Of a DNA stretch of 64,000 bases, positions 21,733 through 32,536 are shown in pieces (the first letter of the stretch is position 1; the number at the start of each line of letters is the position of its first letter). Below the pieces are notes generated by a model. The model searched no databases. It was given only the letters and a program-made list of their open reading frames with translations, and was not told the origin of the DNA. Both the position numbers and the translations under genes were made by a program. Source of the DNA: Lactarius indigo (lineage: Eukaryota > Basidiomycota > Agaricomycetes > Russulales > Russulaceae); NCBI GenBank assembly GCA_025766275.1, contig JAFKAC010000044.1:310001-374000 (forward strand), written 5' to 3'.

Positions 21733-22312
21733 ATTCGCAAATATGCAAGGCAGTTTGAAAGATGAAGGTGGTATAAAATGACGACGTGTTATGACGACCG
21801 CGCAACGCTAAGTCGAAGGTGAATGGAGAGTCCGATCAAGCAAGACTGATACACAGTGATTGTTTCACACTGCACGAGGTTGCGGCGATAACGGAACACT
21901 CAGGAAAGGAGTAATGGATTTGTGCAAGAACACAAGGCTGTCTGCCGCAGTCTCCTCGACCTATTGGCTGCCTCTCACGCCGAAGCGCTCTCAAACTTTT
22001 CTGTTTACTTCGCGTACAGCTGTCGCAGGCTAGGCCTGGCAGGCTTCTCTTCCACTTGCAGCTTATCTGGCGTGGTGACCAGTTCTGCAAGCAGTACCCA
22101 GGAACTTTACTGATGACCAGATAAAGTCCTATAGGCAAGCACAATCTATGCTGATTTTACAGACACTAGAGTTGTACCAAGATAGCGCAGATTCTGCGTA
22201 TGAAGGTCCACAGGCAAAGAGTGAGGTGTGTGACACAAGGGACTTGTGGTTGTCAACCACCTAAAAGAGGAAAATAGAAAACGCTGGTAAGATAAAGGGG
22301 CGTATGAAAAGG

Positions 22313-22322
22313 AACTTGTCCT
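22313..22322 (-). promoter_or_regulatory. Element A primer-binding site, self-priming type
   Basis: Two bases inside the 5' LTR the minus strand reads AGGACAAGTT. The exact complement AACTTGTCCT is in the LTR itself at 22532-22523 (minus strand), about 30 nt after a TATATA at about 22566-22561, where the transcript should begin. This matches the Tf1 scheme in which the 5' end of the RNA folds back as primer. No initiator-tRNA-like site is present. Confidence 0.7.
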
Positions 22323-22324
22323 AA

Positions 22325-23034
22325 TGTAGCGGTATGACTTATCGCTTACAACTAGACCAAGGTGAAGGTTAGCGAACTGAACTGGGAGCACACCCAAGCC
22401 TAGCGCGGAGACAAGTCACGCGCCGAACATACAGGCACAGCGGAGAGTAGACACACGTGAGGACTTTATACAAGTCCGAAGGTCAGGTGATCACGCTGTG
22501 GCACGCTGAGTGGAGAACCAAGAGGACAAGTTGGCTCCACTCAGGACGTTACATGAGGGTCTATATACTATGCTGCGGCTGAGTTCGAATTACTATAGAA
22601 CCTTGTTACTAAAGGTATATGTAATAGTAATGAGTCAGATGCTGACGCATCGTATCTAATAATAGCCTTATCTATTGTGCTGACTGATGCACAGTCATTA
22701 AGGCTGACAGAACAGTGACGTGTCCTTATCTATGAGTCACAACCCTATGACAACGTAGTCTAGAACTATCTAGAACCTTCCCTGCTTATCATCCAATGAG
22801 AAACTACTATACTAATGTGGAAGGTGACCTAAAGAGGTAATGTCCAATAAGGAAGTTACTATCCCAGGGTCACGTGCTTGTGGGTGCACATGTTGGCATC
22901 ACGTGACTAACCATCTTATCATATCTAATGATAAGGACTTGGATGTTTGAGCACAACGTTGGAGTCTCATATCTTTTACCAAATAAATCCGTAAAAATAC
23001 GGAAAAATAGGGCAAAAATAGAGTGTCCGTGACA
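22325..23034 (-). repeat. Element A 5' LTR
   Basis: A 710-bp LTR. A TATATA box lies near 22561-22566 and the predicted RNA start at about 22532 (minus strand). It is near-identical to the 3' copy except that it lacks that copy's 67-bp extra block. Confidence 0.93.
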
Positions 23035-23640
23035 GAGAAGAGATGCTCAACAATGGAAGAACACAAGATACGCTCTTGGCTCAAAGAGGAGTAGTGGTGC
23101 ACGATGAGCGGGGCACTCGAAGGAGCTGAGAGGCAAGAGGGAGGATGTCACAAGTGGACAGTCTGAGGGACTGTCCGTAGAATTGCACCAGCTTATATAC
23201 TACAGGGGGTGGTCTGTGCATAGGTTTAGGGCAGGCTTAAGGCCCGTCCACGGGTGCTGTACAGTACTGCACAAGGGAACCTTCTAGAGACATCTAACAA
23301 TAGAGTCCAATCAGAAGGTGTTTAAACATAGAACGACTGTGCTGCAGTCGATGGCGCAATCTTGCGCCAGGATGGTGTGATTCCGCAGTCAATGCAGGAA
23401 TCCCTGAGGGGTGGTCACTTGGTTGATTATCTTTGTTGATTGATCAACAATCAATTGTTGATTAGTACACATGTACACAACATGTGTCTTGAGAGACGTG
23501 ACTGATCACGTGATCGTTTGAGAACAGATTTCAAACTCCGATTCGGAATTCCCCTTTAGGAAGGTGATTACATAAGACCAGGCCGACATGGACCGGTCCT
23601 AAGTGCCCTTGGGTCACGACCGAATTATAGGTTCATGACA
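23035..23640 (-). repeat. Element B 3' LTR, main part
   Basis: The minus strand begins TGTCATGAACC at 23640, directly after the purine-rich tract AAAAAGGGGATAC, as expected for a 3' LTR. Its far end is interrupted by element A. A TATA-like CTTATATACT lies near 23190-23200. Confidence 0.65.
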
Positions 23641-23651
23641 GTATCCCCTTT

Positions 23652-26600
23652 TTAATGTTGTGCTATTCCACAAGCACTAATGTTCTTTGGTCGAGGGGCG
23701 GAGGGGTTGTCCTTGTGGAAGCGTTGGACAAGATCTTGGGCGTGGGACATTTGGGAGGCAGGGAGCCAGGAATTCTCGGAGTTGGGATACCCCTTCCATT
23801 TGATCAGGTAAAGTATGCCTTTCTTGTTGGGCAATACCTTTGACTGTAGGACCTTTTCAACTTCGTAATGTTCATCTTCCCCTTGGACAATTTCAGGGGG
23901 TGGTCGGGTGAAGTTAGGGCCATGTGTGGTGTTTTCTTTGTACAGGGAGATCAAGGAGTTATGGAAGACTGGGTGGATTCGCCATGTCTTTGGAAGTTGG
24001 AGTTTGCAGTTTACTCCCCAGGAAGATAGAACTTTAAAAGGACCATGGCGTTGTGGAGCAAGTTTAGCTTTGGGGTGGGTAGTGTGTATATTAGTCCCTT
24101 CCAGCCAGACTAGATCGCCTTCGTTGAACTTGTGAGAGGTCGTGGTTGACTTGGAATTTCTCATTACTTCTGCAGCAACTTTGAGGGCTGCAGTGACTTC
24201 AGAGTGGATTTGGTTCAACGCGTCTAGTCTTTCTTCGGCTGTGGGTATCTTGCTATTGAAGTGGATGGGGGGAATAAACTCCGGATTGTACCCATACCAC
24301 ACTTCAAAGGGTGACTTGTGAGTTGCACTGTGCTGTCGTGCGTTGTGCGCAAACTCCATGAACGGGATTAGGTCTACCCAGTTGTCTTGTTGGAAGTTAC
24401 AGAAGACACGGAGGTACTGTTCAAGTTCTTGATTTACATGTTCAGTTTCTCCATCTGTTTGCGGATGGAAAGCCATGGACAGGGTAGATTTAACTCCTAA
24501 TTTGTTCCAGATTTCTTGCATTACTTTTGATGCAAACTGAGGGCCTCTGTCAGAAATGACTTGTTGGGGTAGGCCGGTATGTCTCCAGACGTTTTCCAGG
24601 TAGAGTCAAGCAGTTTCATCTGCTGTGATAGTCTTGTTACACGGGGAAATGACTACTGCTTTGCTGAGTCAATCGACAACTATGAACAATGAGTTGTAGT
24701 TGTGGGAAGAGGGGAGGTCGGTGATGAAGTCCATTGTGATGGTTCCCCAGATTTCCTCAGGAATAGCGTTGGGTTGCAAAGGTACTTGGGTTCGTGGTTT
24801 GATTTTCGTGGATTGGCAGGTGGCACATCCATTGACGTATTCTTTGACAAACATCGACATCCCTGGCCACCAAAAGTCTCGGGAAAGTAGTTCATAGGTT
24901 TTCCATCGCCCTGGGTGTCCTGTGGCGATGTGGTCGTGATACTGAGTTACGATGTCTCTTCGTAAGTTGTCGTCTTTGGGTACATAGATTTGTCCTCGGA
25001 ATAAGATGACTCCATCTTCTAAGTTCCACTCTTCTAGCCCCTTGGTTAAGGAATGGGGGCCATTCTTCAAGAGGGTTTCCAGGGCTGTGCTGACTTCTTT
25101 GTCGTAAGTGTGCGTGTCTCGGATGTGTTGTTGAAGAGTATTGTCGACATGGATGGTAACTGCAGTTCTTTGTACTGCATTAACTGAGAAAAATTTTGTA
25201 TCCAGGAGCACTTGTTTTTCATCTTCATCTGCTATCCCCTTTTTATGATCTGGACGCCGGGACAGTGCATCAGACTTGTTCTGAACACCGGGCTTGTGGA
25301 TGATGATGAACTGGAAACGAGAGAGGAAAAGCGCCCACCACGCTTGTTGTCAGGAAAGTTTTTGCTTCGTCATGAAGTAGGCCAGGTTGTTATGGTCAGA
25401 CCAGATTTCAGTGGAATCACTACATCCCTTGAGGTAGTGTCGGAAGGCATGAAGGGCATGAATAATGGCCAAAAGTTCCTTATCACAAATCTCATAGTGA
25501 CGTTTGGCAGGGAGAAGAGATTTCGACAGAAAGGCAACAGGGTGCCATTGGTGCAGGGCGTTGGGTTGTTCAAGAACTGCGCCCGTGGCGAAGTCGCTGG
25601 CGTCGGTAATAAGTCGGAAGGGCTTGGAATGGTCAGGAAGGGCCAGGACAGGAGCTTCTGTGAAGCATTTGATCAGGGTGCGGAAAGCGCTTTCCGCTGT
25701 GGTACCCCAAGAAAAAGGTATGTCTTTCTTGGTTAGATTGAAGAGTGGTTGGGCGATGGTGGAATAATCTTTGATAAATCGCCGGTAAAAGTTGCAGAAG
25801 CCTAGGAAGGCTTGGACTTGTTTGACTGTTCGTGGGGTAGGCCACTCAGTAATTCCAGCAACTGTTGCAGGATCCATGGATACTTGGCCATTGGAAATAA
25901 CAATGCCAAGGTATTCAACAGAGGTTTGTGCAAACACACACTTCTTGGGTTTCAGATAGAGGTCATGGCGTTCCAGCCATTGAAGCACGTCGTGTGTCAA
26001 CACTGTGAGGGAGGAGATATCTTCCGTGAAGATCAGGATGTCGTCCAGGTAGACTACTACATGTCCACCGTCAATCAGAGACTCGAAAACTTGGTTCATG
26101 AACATTTGAAACGTTGCTGGGGCATTGCAGAGACTGAATGTCATCACGGTTGGCTCGAAAAGACCTAAGGAGGTTTTGAAGGCTGCCTTGTGCTCGTCGT
26201 GATAAACAGCACAAAATAGAGAGCATACTCACAGTGGCAAAGGTGACTGTGATAAGATATGCAGAGAGTGCTTGAAGCAGCAACAGGGAGTTGTCAGGCA
26301 GAGTGAAGCAAGTGAAGTCTGGCACACAACAGTGAGGAACTGATGATACATTGAAGAGGAGGAGACATACCTGGCACACAACAGTGAGGAACTGATGTGG
26401 ACCAGGAGCATACATGGTACTCTACTTATACTCCTACAGGTAGTGACAATAGTACAACGCTAGTAACACTAGTCACAGAATACAAGAAGGCATTGTTCTA
26501 CAAATGGACAAAAGAGTGGACACTTTGAGAACAAAGGTATGGAGAACAAGAAGAGTCCAGAGCTCAATGATATCATAGTGACATCATAATAAAGATAAGA

Positions 26601-28050
26601 CTAAGTACGGAACAAAGGAAAGTACAAAGGTGTTATACAATGCAGAGTCCGGATGTATGATGTCATAGAAGTACAATGATGTCATATGTGATGCAATGAT
26701 AAGTCCAGATTGTACAGATCAAATAATATCTAATCTACAAGTCCTGTATATCTAATCTAAAGCAGTCCATGCTGCAAGTTCAGTCCGTATGAGCTGCTAA
26801 GTGCGCAAGGGTCACTTATCAACACGTTGCCTTCACGGATACAGATATTGTTGTACCCCCAACAAATATCCAACTTGGTAAAATAACGTGCGTTGTGAAG
26901 TTTGTCAATTAACTCAGGAATAAGGGGTAGGGGCGCCGCGTTTTTGATCATAATGTTGTTCAGGGCCCGGTAGTCTTGTACTGGTTGGAGTTTTCCATCC
27001 TTCTTGTCTACAAAGAAGAAGAGGGAAGCCATGGGGGACTTGGATGGTTGGATGTAACCTTTTCGTAGGTGCTTGGAAATGTACTCCTTGAGTGCGTCCA
27101 CCTCTTTAGGCGTGAGTCGATAGATGCCACAATTCTTCATAGTGGCTCCAGGTTTCAGATCAATTGTGTGATCCCAGGGTTGATGTTCAGGTAGGCGGTG
27201 AGAGGCATTCTCACTAAAGACTCAGGTGTATCGTTGGAAATGACTCGGGATGTGCTCGGAGGAAGGTTTAGGTGTGGTCTTTGCAGCTATCTTGGTACTT
27301 GTAGTTATTTTGGCTCGGATTGCAAGGTGATCATACTTGCAGAAGCTGTGACTCCACAGCCAGGGTTCGTAGGCTTCTTGGATGAACACGCGTTTGACAG
27401 GTTCTATCTCTTCGATAGTCAGGAGGCAAGCTCTTGTTGTGTCTTTGGGTCCTAGCTCTAGGATGTTTATCGTAGTATTCCTTGTTTGAGGGACTTGGGA
27501 AGAAATAATGACACTCATCGTTGACAGAGTACAGGTTTTCGGGCATCTTGTAAATGCTATCTTGGGTTGATGCCAATCAATTTCCGGGTTATGTGCTCGG
27601 AGCCAATCCATTCCTAGGATTATATTGTGCTCCCCAAGGGTGGTGGCATATAGCTCTACCGTTTTGTCATGATAAGCATCTTCCACTGTTCTAATCCGTA
27701 GTCTCTGGATCATGGTGTACTTGACCAAACCCATCTTATTGGGTGACCCATCCACGTTTCTAACTGGTAAGGGTCGGATTAGTGTTCTCATTGTTAGCCC
27801 ATTTGCATGTGCAAACCCATTATCCACGATAATGCCCTCCACACCACTGTCCAACAGGGTGCAGGCACTGATTTCTCTGCCAGACTTCTTTCCTACTAGT
27901 GTCACCTTGAGAATGATTGAAGGAGCTCTCCTATTCTGAATCATCTCTACAGGTACAGGCTTGGCTCCGAGCGTTTCTAGTAGGGAAAGGCCGTGTACAA
28001 CGCTACTGGCATGAATACTTCCAATCGACAGTGCTGCAATGGAAGAGCCT
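23652..28050 (-). pseudogene. pol: Element B Pol, broken by a solo LTR and four TGA stops
   Basis: Domains in order on the minus strand: protease CTLLDSG (around 27860); reverse transcriptase with KLDICWGYNN, split at 26824/26200 by the solo LTR and resuming KAAFKTSLGLFEPTVMTFSL, then VYLDDILIF; RNase H LITDASDFATG; integrase HHCC and core (TMDFITDLPSS, ISDRGPQFASK); chromodomain LYLIKWKGYPNSENSWLPA. Stops are TGA at 24606-24608, 24669-24671, 25350-25352 and 27222-27224 (forward coordinates). Each sits where related Pols have CGA-type Arg (for example VVD*LSKAVV, RYT*VFSEN). Pol opens in the -1 frame at the gag stop. It cannot make a full protein. Confidence 0.88.
26200..26824. mobile_element. 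Solo LTR inside element B reverse transcriptase
   Basis: A 625-bp unit TGATAAACAG...TATCAACA splits the RT codons of REGDEHKAAF. The duplicated target is CGTCG (26195-26199) and CGTTG (26825-26829), one C-to-T apart. Internally, TGGCACACAACAGTGAGGAA occurs twice about 55 bp apart. The family is not represented by a full element here. Confidence 0.85.
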
Positions 28051-29653
28051 AAAAATCCTCATTAATAGGCACTGAACGCAGATGTGCATCTGGGTCGTAA
28101 GGTAGTATCTCTCGATACATTGCCCCTATACTCGCGGGGTGGTCAGCAGGTACTTCCTCCTGACCATCTTCATCAACAAAGGCACCTTGTGCCCTAACGT
28201 TGTTGTTGGATTGGCCTCTTTTGGCCTTCATTGCCATTGTCTTTGCTAGGCATTCCTTGAGGATGTGGCCTGGCTTGCCACAGTATAGACAGAGTTTGTT
28301 CTTGAATCGGTGGTCGTGCTCTTCCTTTGTGAGCCTTCCATGGAATTTACTCGGACGGGATGAAGAAGCATTGATGTTAATGCTGTCATCTTCCATCAGG
28401 ACTGCTCGGCCTGAAGCAGATTTCTGGGACTTGTTGTACTGGTTGATAGCGTGACCCACGTAAACTCGATAGACGTGATCAAACTCCCTCGCTTTCTCTA
28501 CAAGGTCGTCGAAGGTAGTGGGCAAGGGGGATATGCCAAGCAACTTCATGTTCAAGGCGGTTGGAATTGCCTGCCGGAAAGCATACATCTTTGTTTGCTC
28601 ATTGGCGCCACTTCGTTGGGCATGAGTGGACCACTCTTGGAACCACTTGTTGAACGGACGAGCGCCCATCTTCAGGGTGTACATCTTGTTTGTGGCTTCC
28701 ATAGCTGTATGGGCAGGAACGAAGTGTTTGTTAAAGTTGGATTTGAACGTTGCCCACATTCCAAAGGTAACGGCGGCTCTGCCAGTCGGGTTTAAGGCTT
28801 TCTTTTGCCTATCCTGGGCCCACTTGCCCGCAGAGGTGCCCACCTTAAAGTAGGTAAGGGCCGTGGAAATCTTCTTATCATCGGTGTCAAAGATGGAACT
28901 GTTCAGGTGGAAATAATTTGCCAAATTATTCCAGAAAGCTTCTGCTTTATCAGGCTTTCCATCAAAGGGTTCAGGTGCTGCTCCTAGGATCTTTGCGGGA
29001 GCGGGTGCTGCCATGGTTATACTTGGAGGTGGGACAGATGCAGGGGGTACAGAGGCTCTTGGAGAAACTGTTGCACTGACAGTGACAGGTGACGATGGAA
29101 GTCGAGGAGGAGGTGTCGGGAATGGCAGACGACTTGGACCAGGGGTACTAGGGGAAACTCGAGGGGAGGATGGTCGGGAGGTTACTTGGGAAAGTAAGCT
29201 GGAAAGGGTCCTAGTAGTACTTTCTAGGATCTGAGAAACTTCAGCTATGTCGCTGTCAGAGTTGGGGGATTTGTCTTTAGTCGGGGTTGTGAACTCTTCG
29301 CTCTCGGGTGGCTCTTCCAAGTCAGAAAATCGAACCTTTCAATTGTTGTTGTACGTCCAAAGCTCTTTGACGAAGTTCCAGCAGACTATTTTTCTGCGAT
29401 AGGTGCCATGTAATGTGTCATAATCAAGGTCCTCAACCTTGTCAATATCTGGATAGACTCTTTTGAGGTCTTCAAATAATATGTGTTCTTGGGTTTCAAC
29501 CTTTGTCCAAGGGTGTTTTCCAGTGGGACTAGTGATGTCTTGTCCTTCCCACTGAGCGTGATAAAAGTTGTTGTTGTCAGAAAAGAAGGTACTGTGGAAA
29601 TATACAGGAATGCAGGCTTTCTCTTGTTCTGTAAGAGGTCGCTGTGTACTCAT
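28049..29653 (-). pseudogene. gag: Element B Gag with one TGA stop
   Basis: Starts MSTQRPLTEQEK at 29653 and runs in one frame to TAG 28049, interrupted by TGA at 29339-29341 (NNN*KVRF, consistent with former CGA). The N-terminal ~100 residues have no recognised domain. Then comes a Ser/Pro/Thr-rich linker, the Gag core (EPFDGKPDKAEAFWNNLANY, FNKHFVPAHTAMEATNKM) and a CCHC knuckle CLYCGKPGHILKEC. The gag stop overlaps a run of five T read in the -1 frame by pol. The start ATG overlaps the stop of the upstream ORF as ATGA. Confidence 0.85.
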
Positions 29654-30913
29654 TCACCTCTTCCGGTGAGACGGGCGACAGTCCAACTGTCCAGGTTCCA
29701 GGGGTAGTAGACTTTGTACGCAGGGAGGAGGATAGCTCTATCTGGGCGATGGGGTCTTTGTGAACAGCAGATCCAATGGTATTCTTCCCAAATACCAAAG
29801 TGGGTCAGGGTTGTTTTACTTCTCCACAAGAAGTCTTGGAAATACAAGGGGCTTGTTGAAACTTTGCTTATGCGTGTAAGCGGCTGGGAAAAGTACAGGG
29901 TTTCAAGATTGTGCCGATTTTGGTACAACAGAGAACAGTGTCTTCTGAACACGTCAAGTTCTTGGAGGGTTCGGGTTGGTAGGCTCTTAGTTACTAGGAT
30001 AGCCTCAGGGAGATGACAATGGATTTCTCGGGGTTGGGTCTCAAGGTACTGAGCTTCGTTGCTGCTTGTGGAATGCTGCCTTGCAGTTGGGGTTGCTTGG
30101 ATACTGGGGTACACCAGTTCACTCGGACCGGCTTGGTTAATACTCAGAAGGGGAATCTGGGTGTTGGTAGCTCAACGAGCTCTAGGGGCCCTTCTTGGGG
30201 TTACAGGGGTACTGGGAGTAGATGTAACGTCGTCACGACGTTAGCTTGACTTGAGCTTCTGTAAAGGCGGTAACAACTTAGCAAATGTCCTAACACGACG
30301 ACACGAAGGTCCGTGTTCCTGCCTTAGTGAATACGCGGAGGTACACCGGCAAGACTTGGTATCTCTGTACTGGGTCACAACAGGAGTTGGACGTAAACCT
30401 TGAAGACTTAGAGAGAGAGAGAGAGAGAGAGAACAGAAAGAAGTGACGATTCAAGAAGACCAAGATGGCGTATCTTGGTCTTCTCAGGACTGTTTAAATA
30501 CATATCCAGCAGGCTTTGAAGCGCTGCTATGAGTCACCGTAGGTAAGCGTCCAACGTGTTGCGTAAGTATCTCAAACCCTAATACTACTAGTACTAGTAT
30601 TAGTGGCGTCCGTTCTCAGTCAGCTATCAGTACCGTATCCCCTATCGTGCTGCCGTATCACCGCGCTACCGTAGATAAGTCCGTCACTAATATACCTTAC
30701 CACCGTAGTGACAACCGGTACAGTAAGGGTCCTTAGCCGAGACGTGACAGTAGAGGCTATGGGCCGATCGTCCACTTGGAAGCGACGATAGGTTCTTCTT
30801 TGGGCGACATGTGAGGATGCCAGGTTAATTGCCCAATGAATTGGATCCAGGGTTTGACTCAGAAAATTGTCAAATTTTACACTCGTAAAATTTATCTCAA
30901 CAATCTATACTAT
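29650..30913 (-). pseudogene. Element B ORF0b, upstream of gag, split by a solo LTR
   Basis: Without the solo LTR and one copy of its duplication, the minus strand reads through RRFQVDDRPIAST and a TPSTPVTPRR Pro/Thr-rich stretch. It then passes a TGA (ARAR-like context) and runs to LTGRGE with its TGA at 29650-29652. Recognisable parts are LPEAILVTKSLPTRTLQELD and WRSKTTLTHFGIWEEYHW. I know no family. Its stop and the gag ATG share ATGA, which suggests termination-reinitiation coupling. How far it extends upstream is unclear because two TAG codons follow ORF0a. Confidence 0.45.
30223..30749 (-). mobile_element. Solo LTR of C/E family in element B leader region
   Basis: 527 bp, TGTAACGTCG...GACGTGACA, the reverse complement of the element C LTR, flanked by GTAGA at 30218-30222 and 30750-30754. 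Removing it restores the reading frame of ORF0b. It includes a GA dinucleotide run near 30410-30430. Confidence 0.92.
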
Positions 30914-31897
30914 CTAGTCCTTTCTTCTATAGGGTAGATAGTTTACTCCAGGGGACCACAACACTACGTTGGGGGGTGTCAGGGGGGTGTCAGGACGATA
31001 ACTGCAGGTGCAGACTTCTTGAGAGCACCAACAGGGGCCTGAGGTCAGAGTTGGTCCCCAACCGTCGTTAGGACTAGGCGGCTGGTTGGTATCTCCATTG
31101 TGCAGGGAGATATCGGAGTCTGAAGATTTGTCTTCAGTTTCAGGGGAACTAGGGGGAAGCTGATCTGTAATTCGGTGGAGTAAGGGTGGAGTCCAGAAAG
31201 TTTCTCTGGCGTTGAGAATTGACACTAGTTCGGGGTCGTCAGAGGTCGAAGGGGGGTAGTGCCAGATACTGGGATTGACAAGGTTCTGGTCAGGGTTGGA
31301 CAGGGTAGTTTCCCACACAGAGGTGGTGAAGGAGTAAGTGAACTCCGAACTATCGGAGATGACTAGATGGGGGGCAGAGTTGGGGTGAATGACCACTCGG
31401 AGTTCTTGGAAGGAAATCTGTATTTCCTGATATGTGAGGCGGAGTCGATTGACAAAGTGAAGAGAGAAGCTGTCTTCTAGTTGCCGAATATAGTGGTCAC
31501 AGTGAGGGGGAATGTGGACAAACCAAAGATAGTCACTCTTGGCCCACACTAGGAGTTGGTCTGTTGGATGGTTGGTGGCAGAGACAGAGTTCGAAAGGTG
31601 CCAATAAAGGAGCTGTTCGTCAGCGGCCTTGATGACTTCAGAAAGGTTGTCGATAAACTCATGATAAACCCTTTCAGGGATGACTTCTCCAAAGTCAAAG
31701 AGGTCGATAAGGGTTCGCAAGGCGGTAGGGGGTTCTGTCCAACAGTCAAGACAGGGGTTATCAATGAGGTTGTAAGTGGAAGTGATGGGGTAATAGTGGT
31801 CAAGTTGCTGCTGCCTGTGGGACTCAAAGTTAACTCGGGCTCGCGCGAGCCTTTGTTCTTCAGATAAGTTGAAGGTAAACGGAGTAGAAAGAGGCAC
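30914..31897 (-). CDS. Element B ORF0a, uncharacterised protein
   Basis: 327 codons from MPLSTPFTFNLSEEQRLARA to GVNYLPYRRKD and TAG. A middle region is rich in aromatic residues (LLVWAKSDYLWFVHIPPHCD, LRLTYQEIQISFQELRVVIH), an acidic Ser/Pro linker follows, and the cysteine cluster CWCSQEVCTC lies near residue 290. I do not recognise the family. It is the first ORF after where the element B leader should be, which is an unusual position for a gypsy element. It might instead be a host or foreign fragment captured next to B. It has no premature stop, unlike the rest of B. Confidence 0.6.
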   Translation of the reverse strand: MPLSTPFTFNLSEEQRLARARVNFESHRQQQLDHYYPITSTYNLIDNPCLDCWTEPPTALRTLIDLFDFGEVIPERVYHEFIDNLSEVIKAADEQLLYWHLSNSVSATNHPTDQLLVWAKSDYLWFVHIPPHCDHYIRQLEDSFSLHFVNRLRLTYQEIQISFQELRVVIHPNSAPHLVISDSSEFTYSFTTSVWETTLSNPDQNLVNPSIWHYPPSTSDDPELVSILNARETFWTPPLLHRITDQLPPSSPETEDKSSDSDISLHNGDTNQPPSPNDGWGPTLTSGPCWCSQEVCTCSYRPDTPLTPPNVVLWSPGVNYLPYRRKD

Positions 31898-32008
31898 TTA
31901 AATCACTCGATTTAAGTCCCAAACTCAAATAAGTAAACACTTACTTACTTTGTGTTGTACTTAAAACACTCGTTTCAAGACAAGGCAAATATATAACCAC
32001 TTATCTAA

Positions 32009-32515
32009 TGTTACGGTACGGACTTGGTGACTCATTACACATGACTCATGACCGGTTATGACTATGGTCCGGCACTGATATTAGTCATGGACTCTTACAT
32101 CGCATCAGTCAGCATGGTAGTTCGCATGTGATTGTGACTCATGTATGACTCATTCCTAGGATAGCTGTACTAGGGTTCGAGCTAGTTACGCTATTGGTTA
32201 GTTAACTATTCCAGCGGCGCTTTAAAGCCCACACGTATTTGTATAAGTAGTCGACTCGGAAGACCAAGAGTCCCCATCTTGGTCTTCTTCAATCCACCAC
32301 TTGATTCGTCTCTTGTCTGCCTTAGTCTTCGACTAAGTGTACCTCCGCTTCTATCCATCAGGGATAGTACTTCTTTGCCTTAGCTGCAGTGTGTGCCAGT
32401 GTGCCCCTGTTCAGCTTGCGTTGGGTTTACACGTGATCCCCATTTGCCGATTCTTTGCTAAGTCGATTACGCCTTCCTCGAGTCCAAGTCGGACTAACGC
32501 TGGTGGAGCGTAACA
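32009..32515 (+). repeat. Element D 5' LTR and promoter
   Basis: TGTTACGG...GCGTAACA. A TATA-like TATTTGTATAAGTA at about 32236-32249 lies about 30 nt before ATCTTGGTCTT (32276-32286), the presumed RNA 5' end. That 11-mer is the second arm of an imperfect inverted repeat with AAGACCAAGA just upstream. Confidence 0.9.
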
Positions 32516-32517
32516 TT

Positions 32518-32528
32518 AAGACCAAGAT
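32518..32528 (+). promoter_or_regulatory. Element D primer-binding site, self-priming type
   Basis: AAGACCAAGAT begins two bases after the LTR and is the perfect complement of ATCTTGGTCTT at 32276-32286 in the LTR. Elements C (42105-42115) and E (56235-56245, minus) have the identical arrangement. Confidence 0.72.
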
Positions 32529-32536
32529 CCTCAACC

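Larger units (their letters stand above)
15079..23034 (-). mobile_element. Element A: full-length Ty3/gypsy chromovirus, TSD GAGAA
   Basis: A 7956-bp element on the minus strand is bounded by LTRs at 22325-23034 (5') and 15079-15855 (3'), with GAGAA at both 15074-15078 and 23035-23039. Gene order along the minus strand is ORF1, gag, pol (protease, reverse transcriptase, RNase H, integrase, chromodomain). Pol has no stop or frameshift and the LTRs differ by only a few substitutions plus one 67-bp block. It is the youngest complete copy here and could be functional. It inserted into the 3' LTR of element B. Confidence 0.93.
23641..32008 (-). mobile_element. Element B: degraded Ty3/gypsy chromovirus, 5' LTR missing
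   Basis: Minus-strand internal region: ORF0a, ORF0b, gag, pol, polypurine tract. It is broken by two solo LTRs (26200-26824 and 30223-30749), by four pol TGA stops and by a gag TGA stop. No partner of its 3' LTR exists at the upper end. Its leader runs directly into the left LTR of element D at 32009, so the 5' LTR has been lost, probably in the event that joined B and D. Confidence 0.8.

Noticed and set aside
22300..22324. tRNA primer-binding site for element A
   Set aside because: No initiator-Met-like TGGTATCAGAGC match; the bases instead complement the element's own LTR.
30914..31897. env gene
   Set aside because: No signal peptide or membrane segment visible, and it lies upstream of gag rather than downstream of pol.
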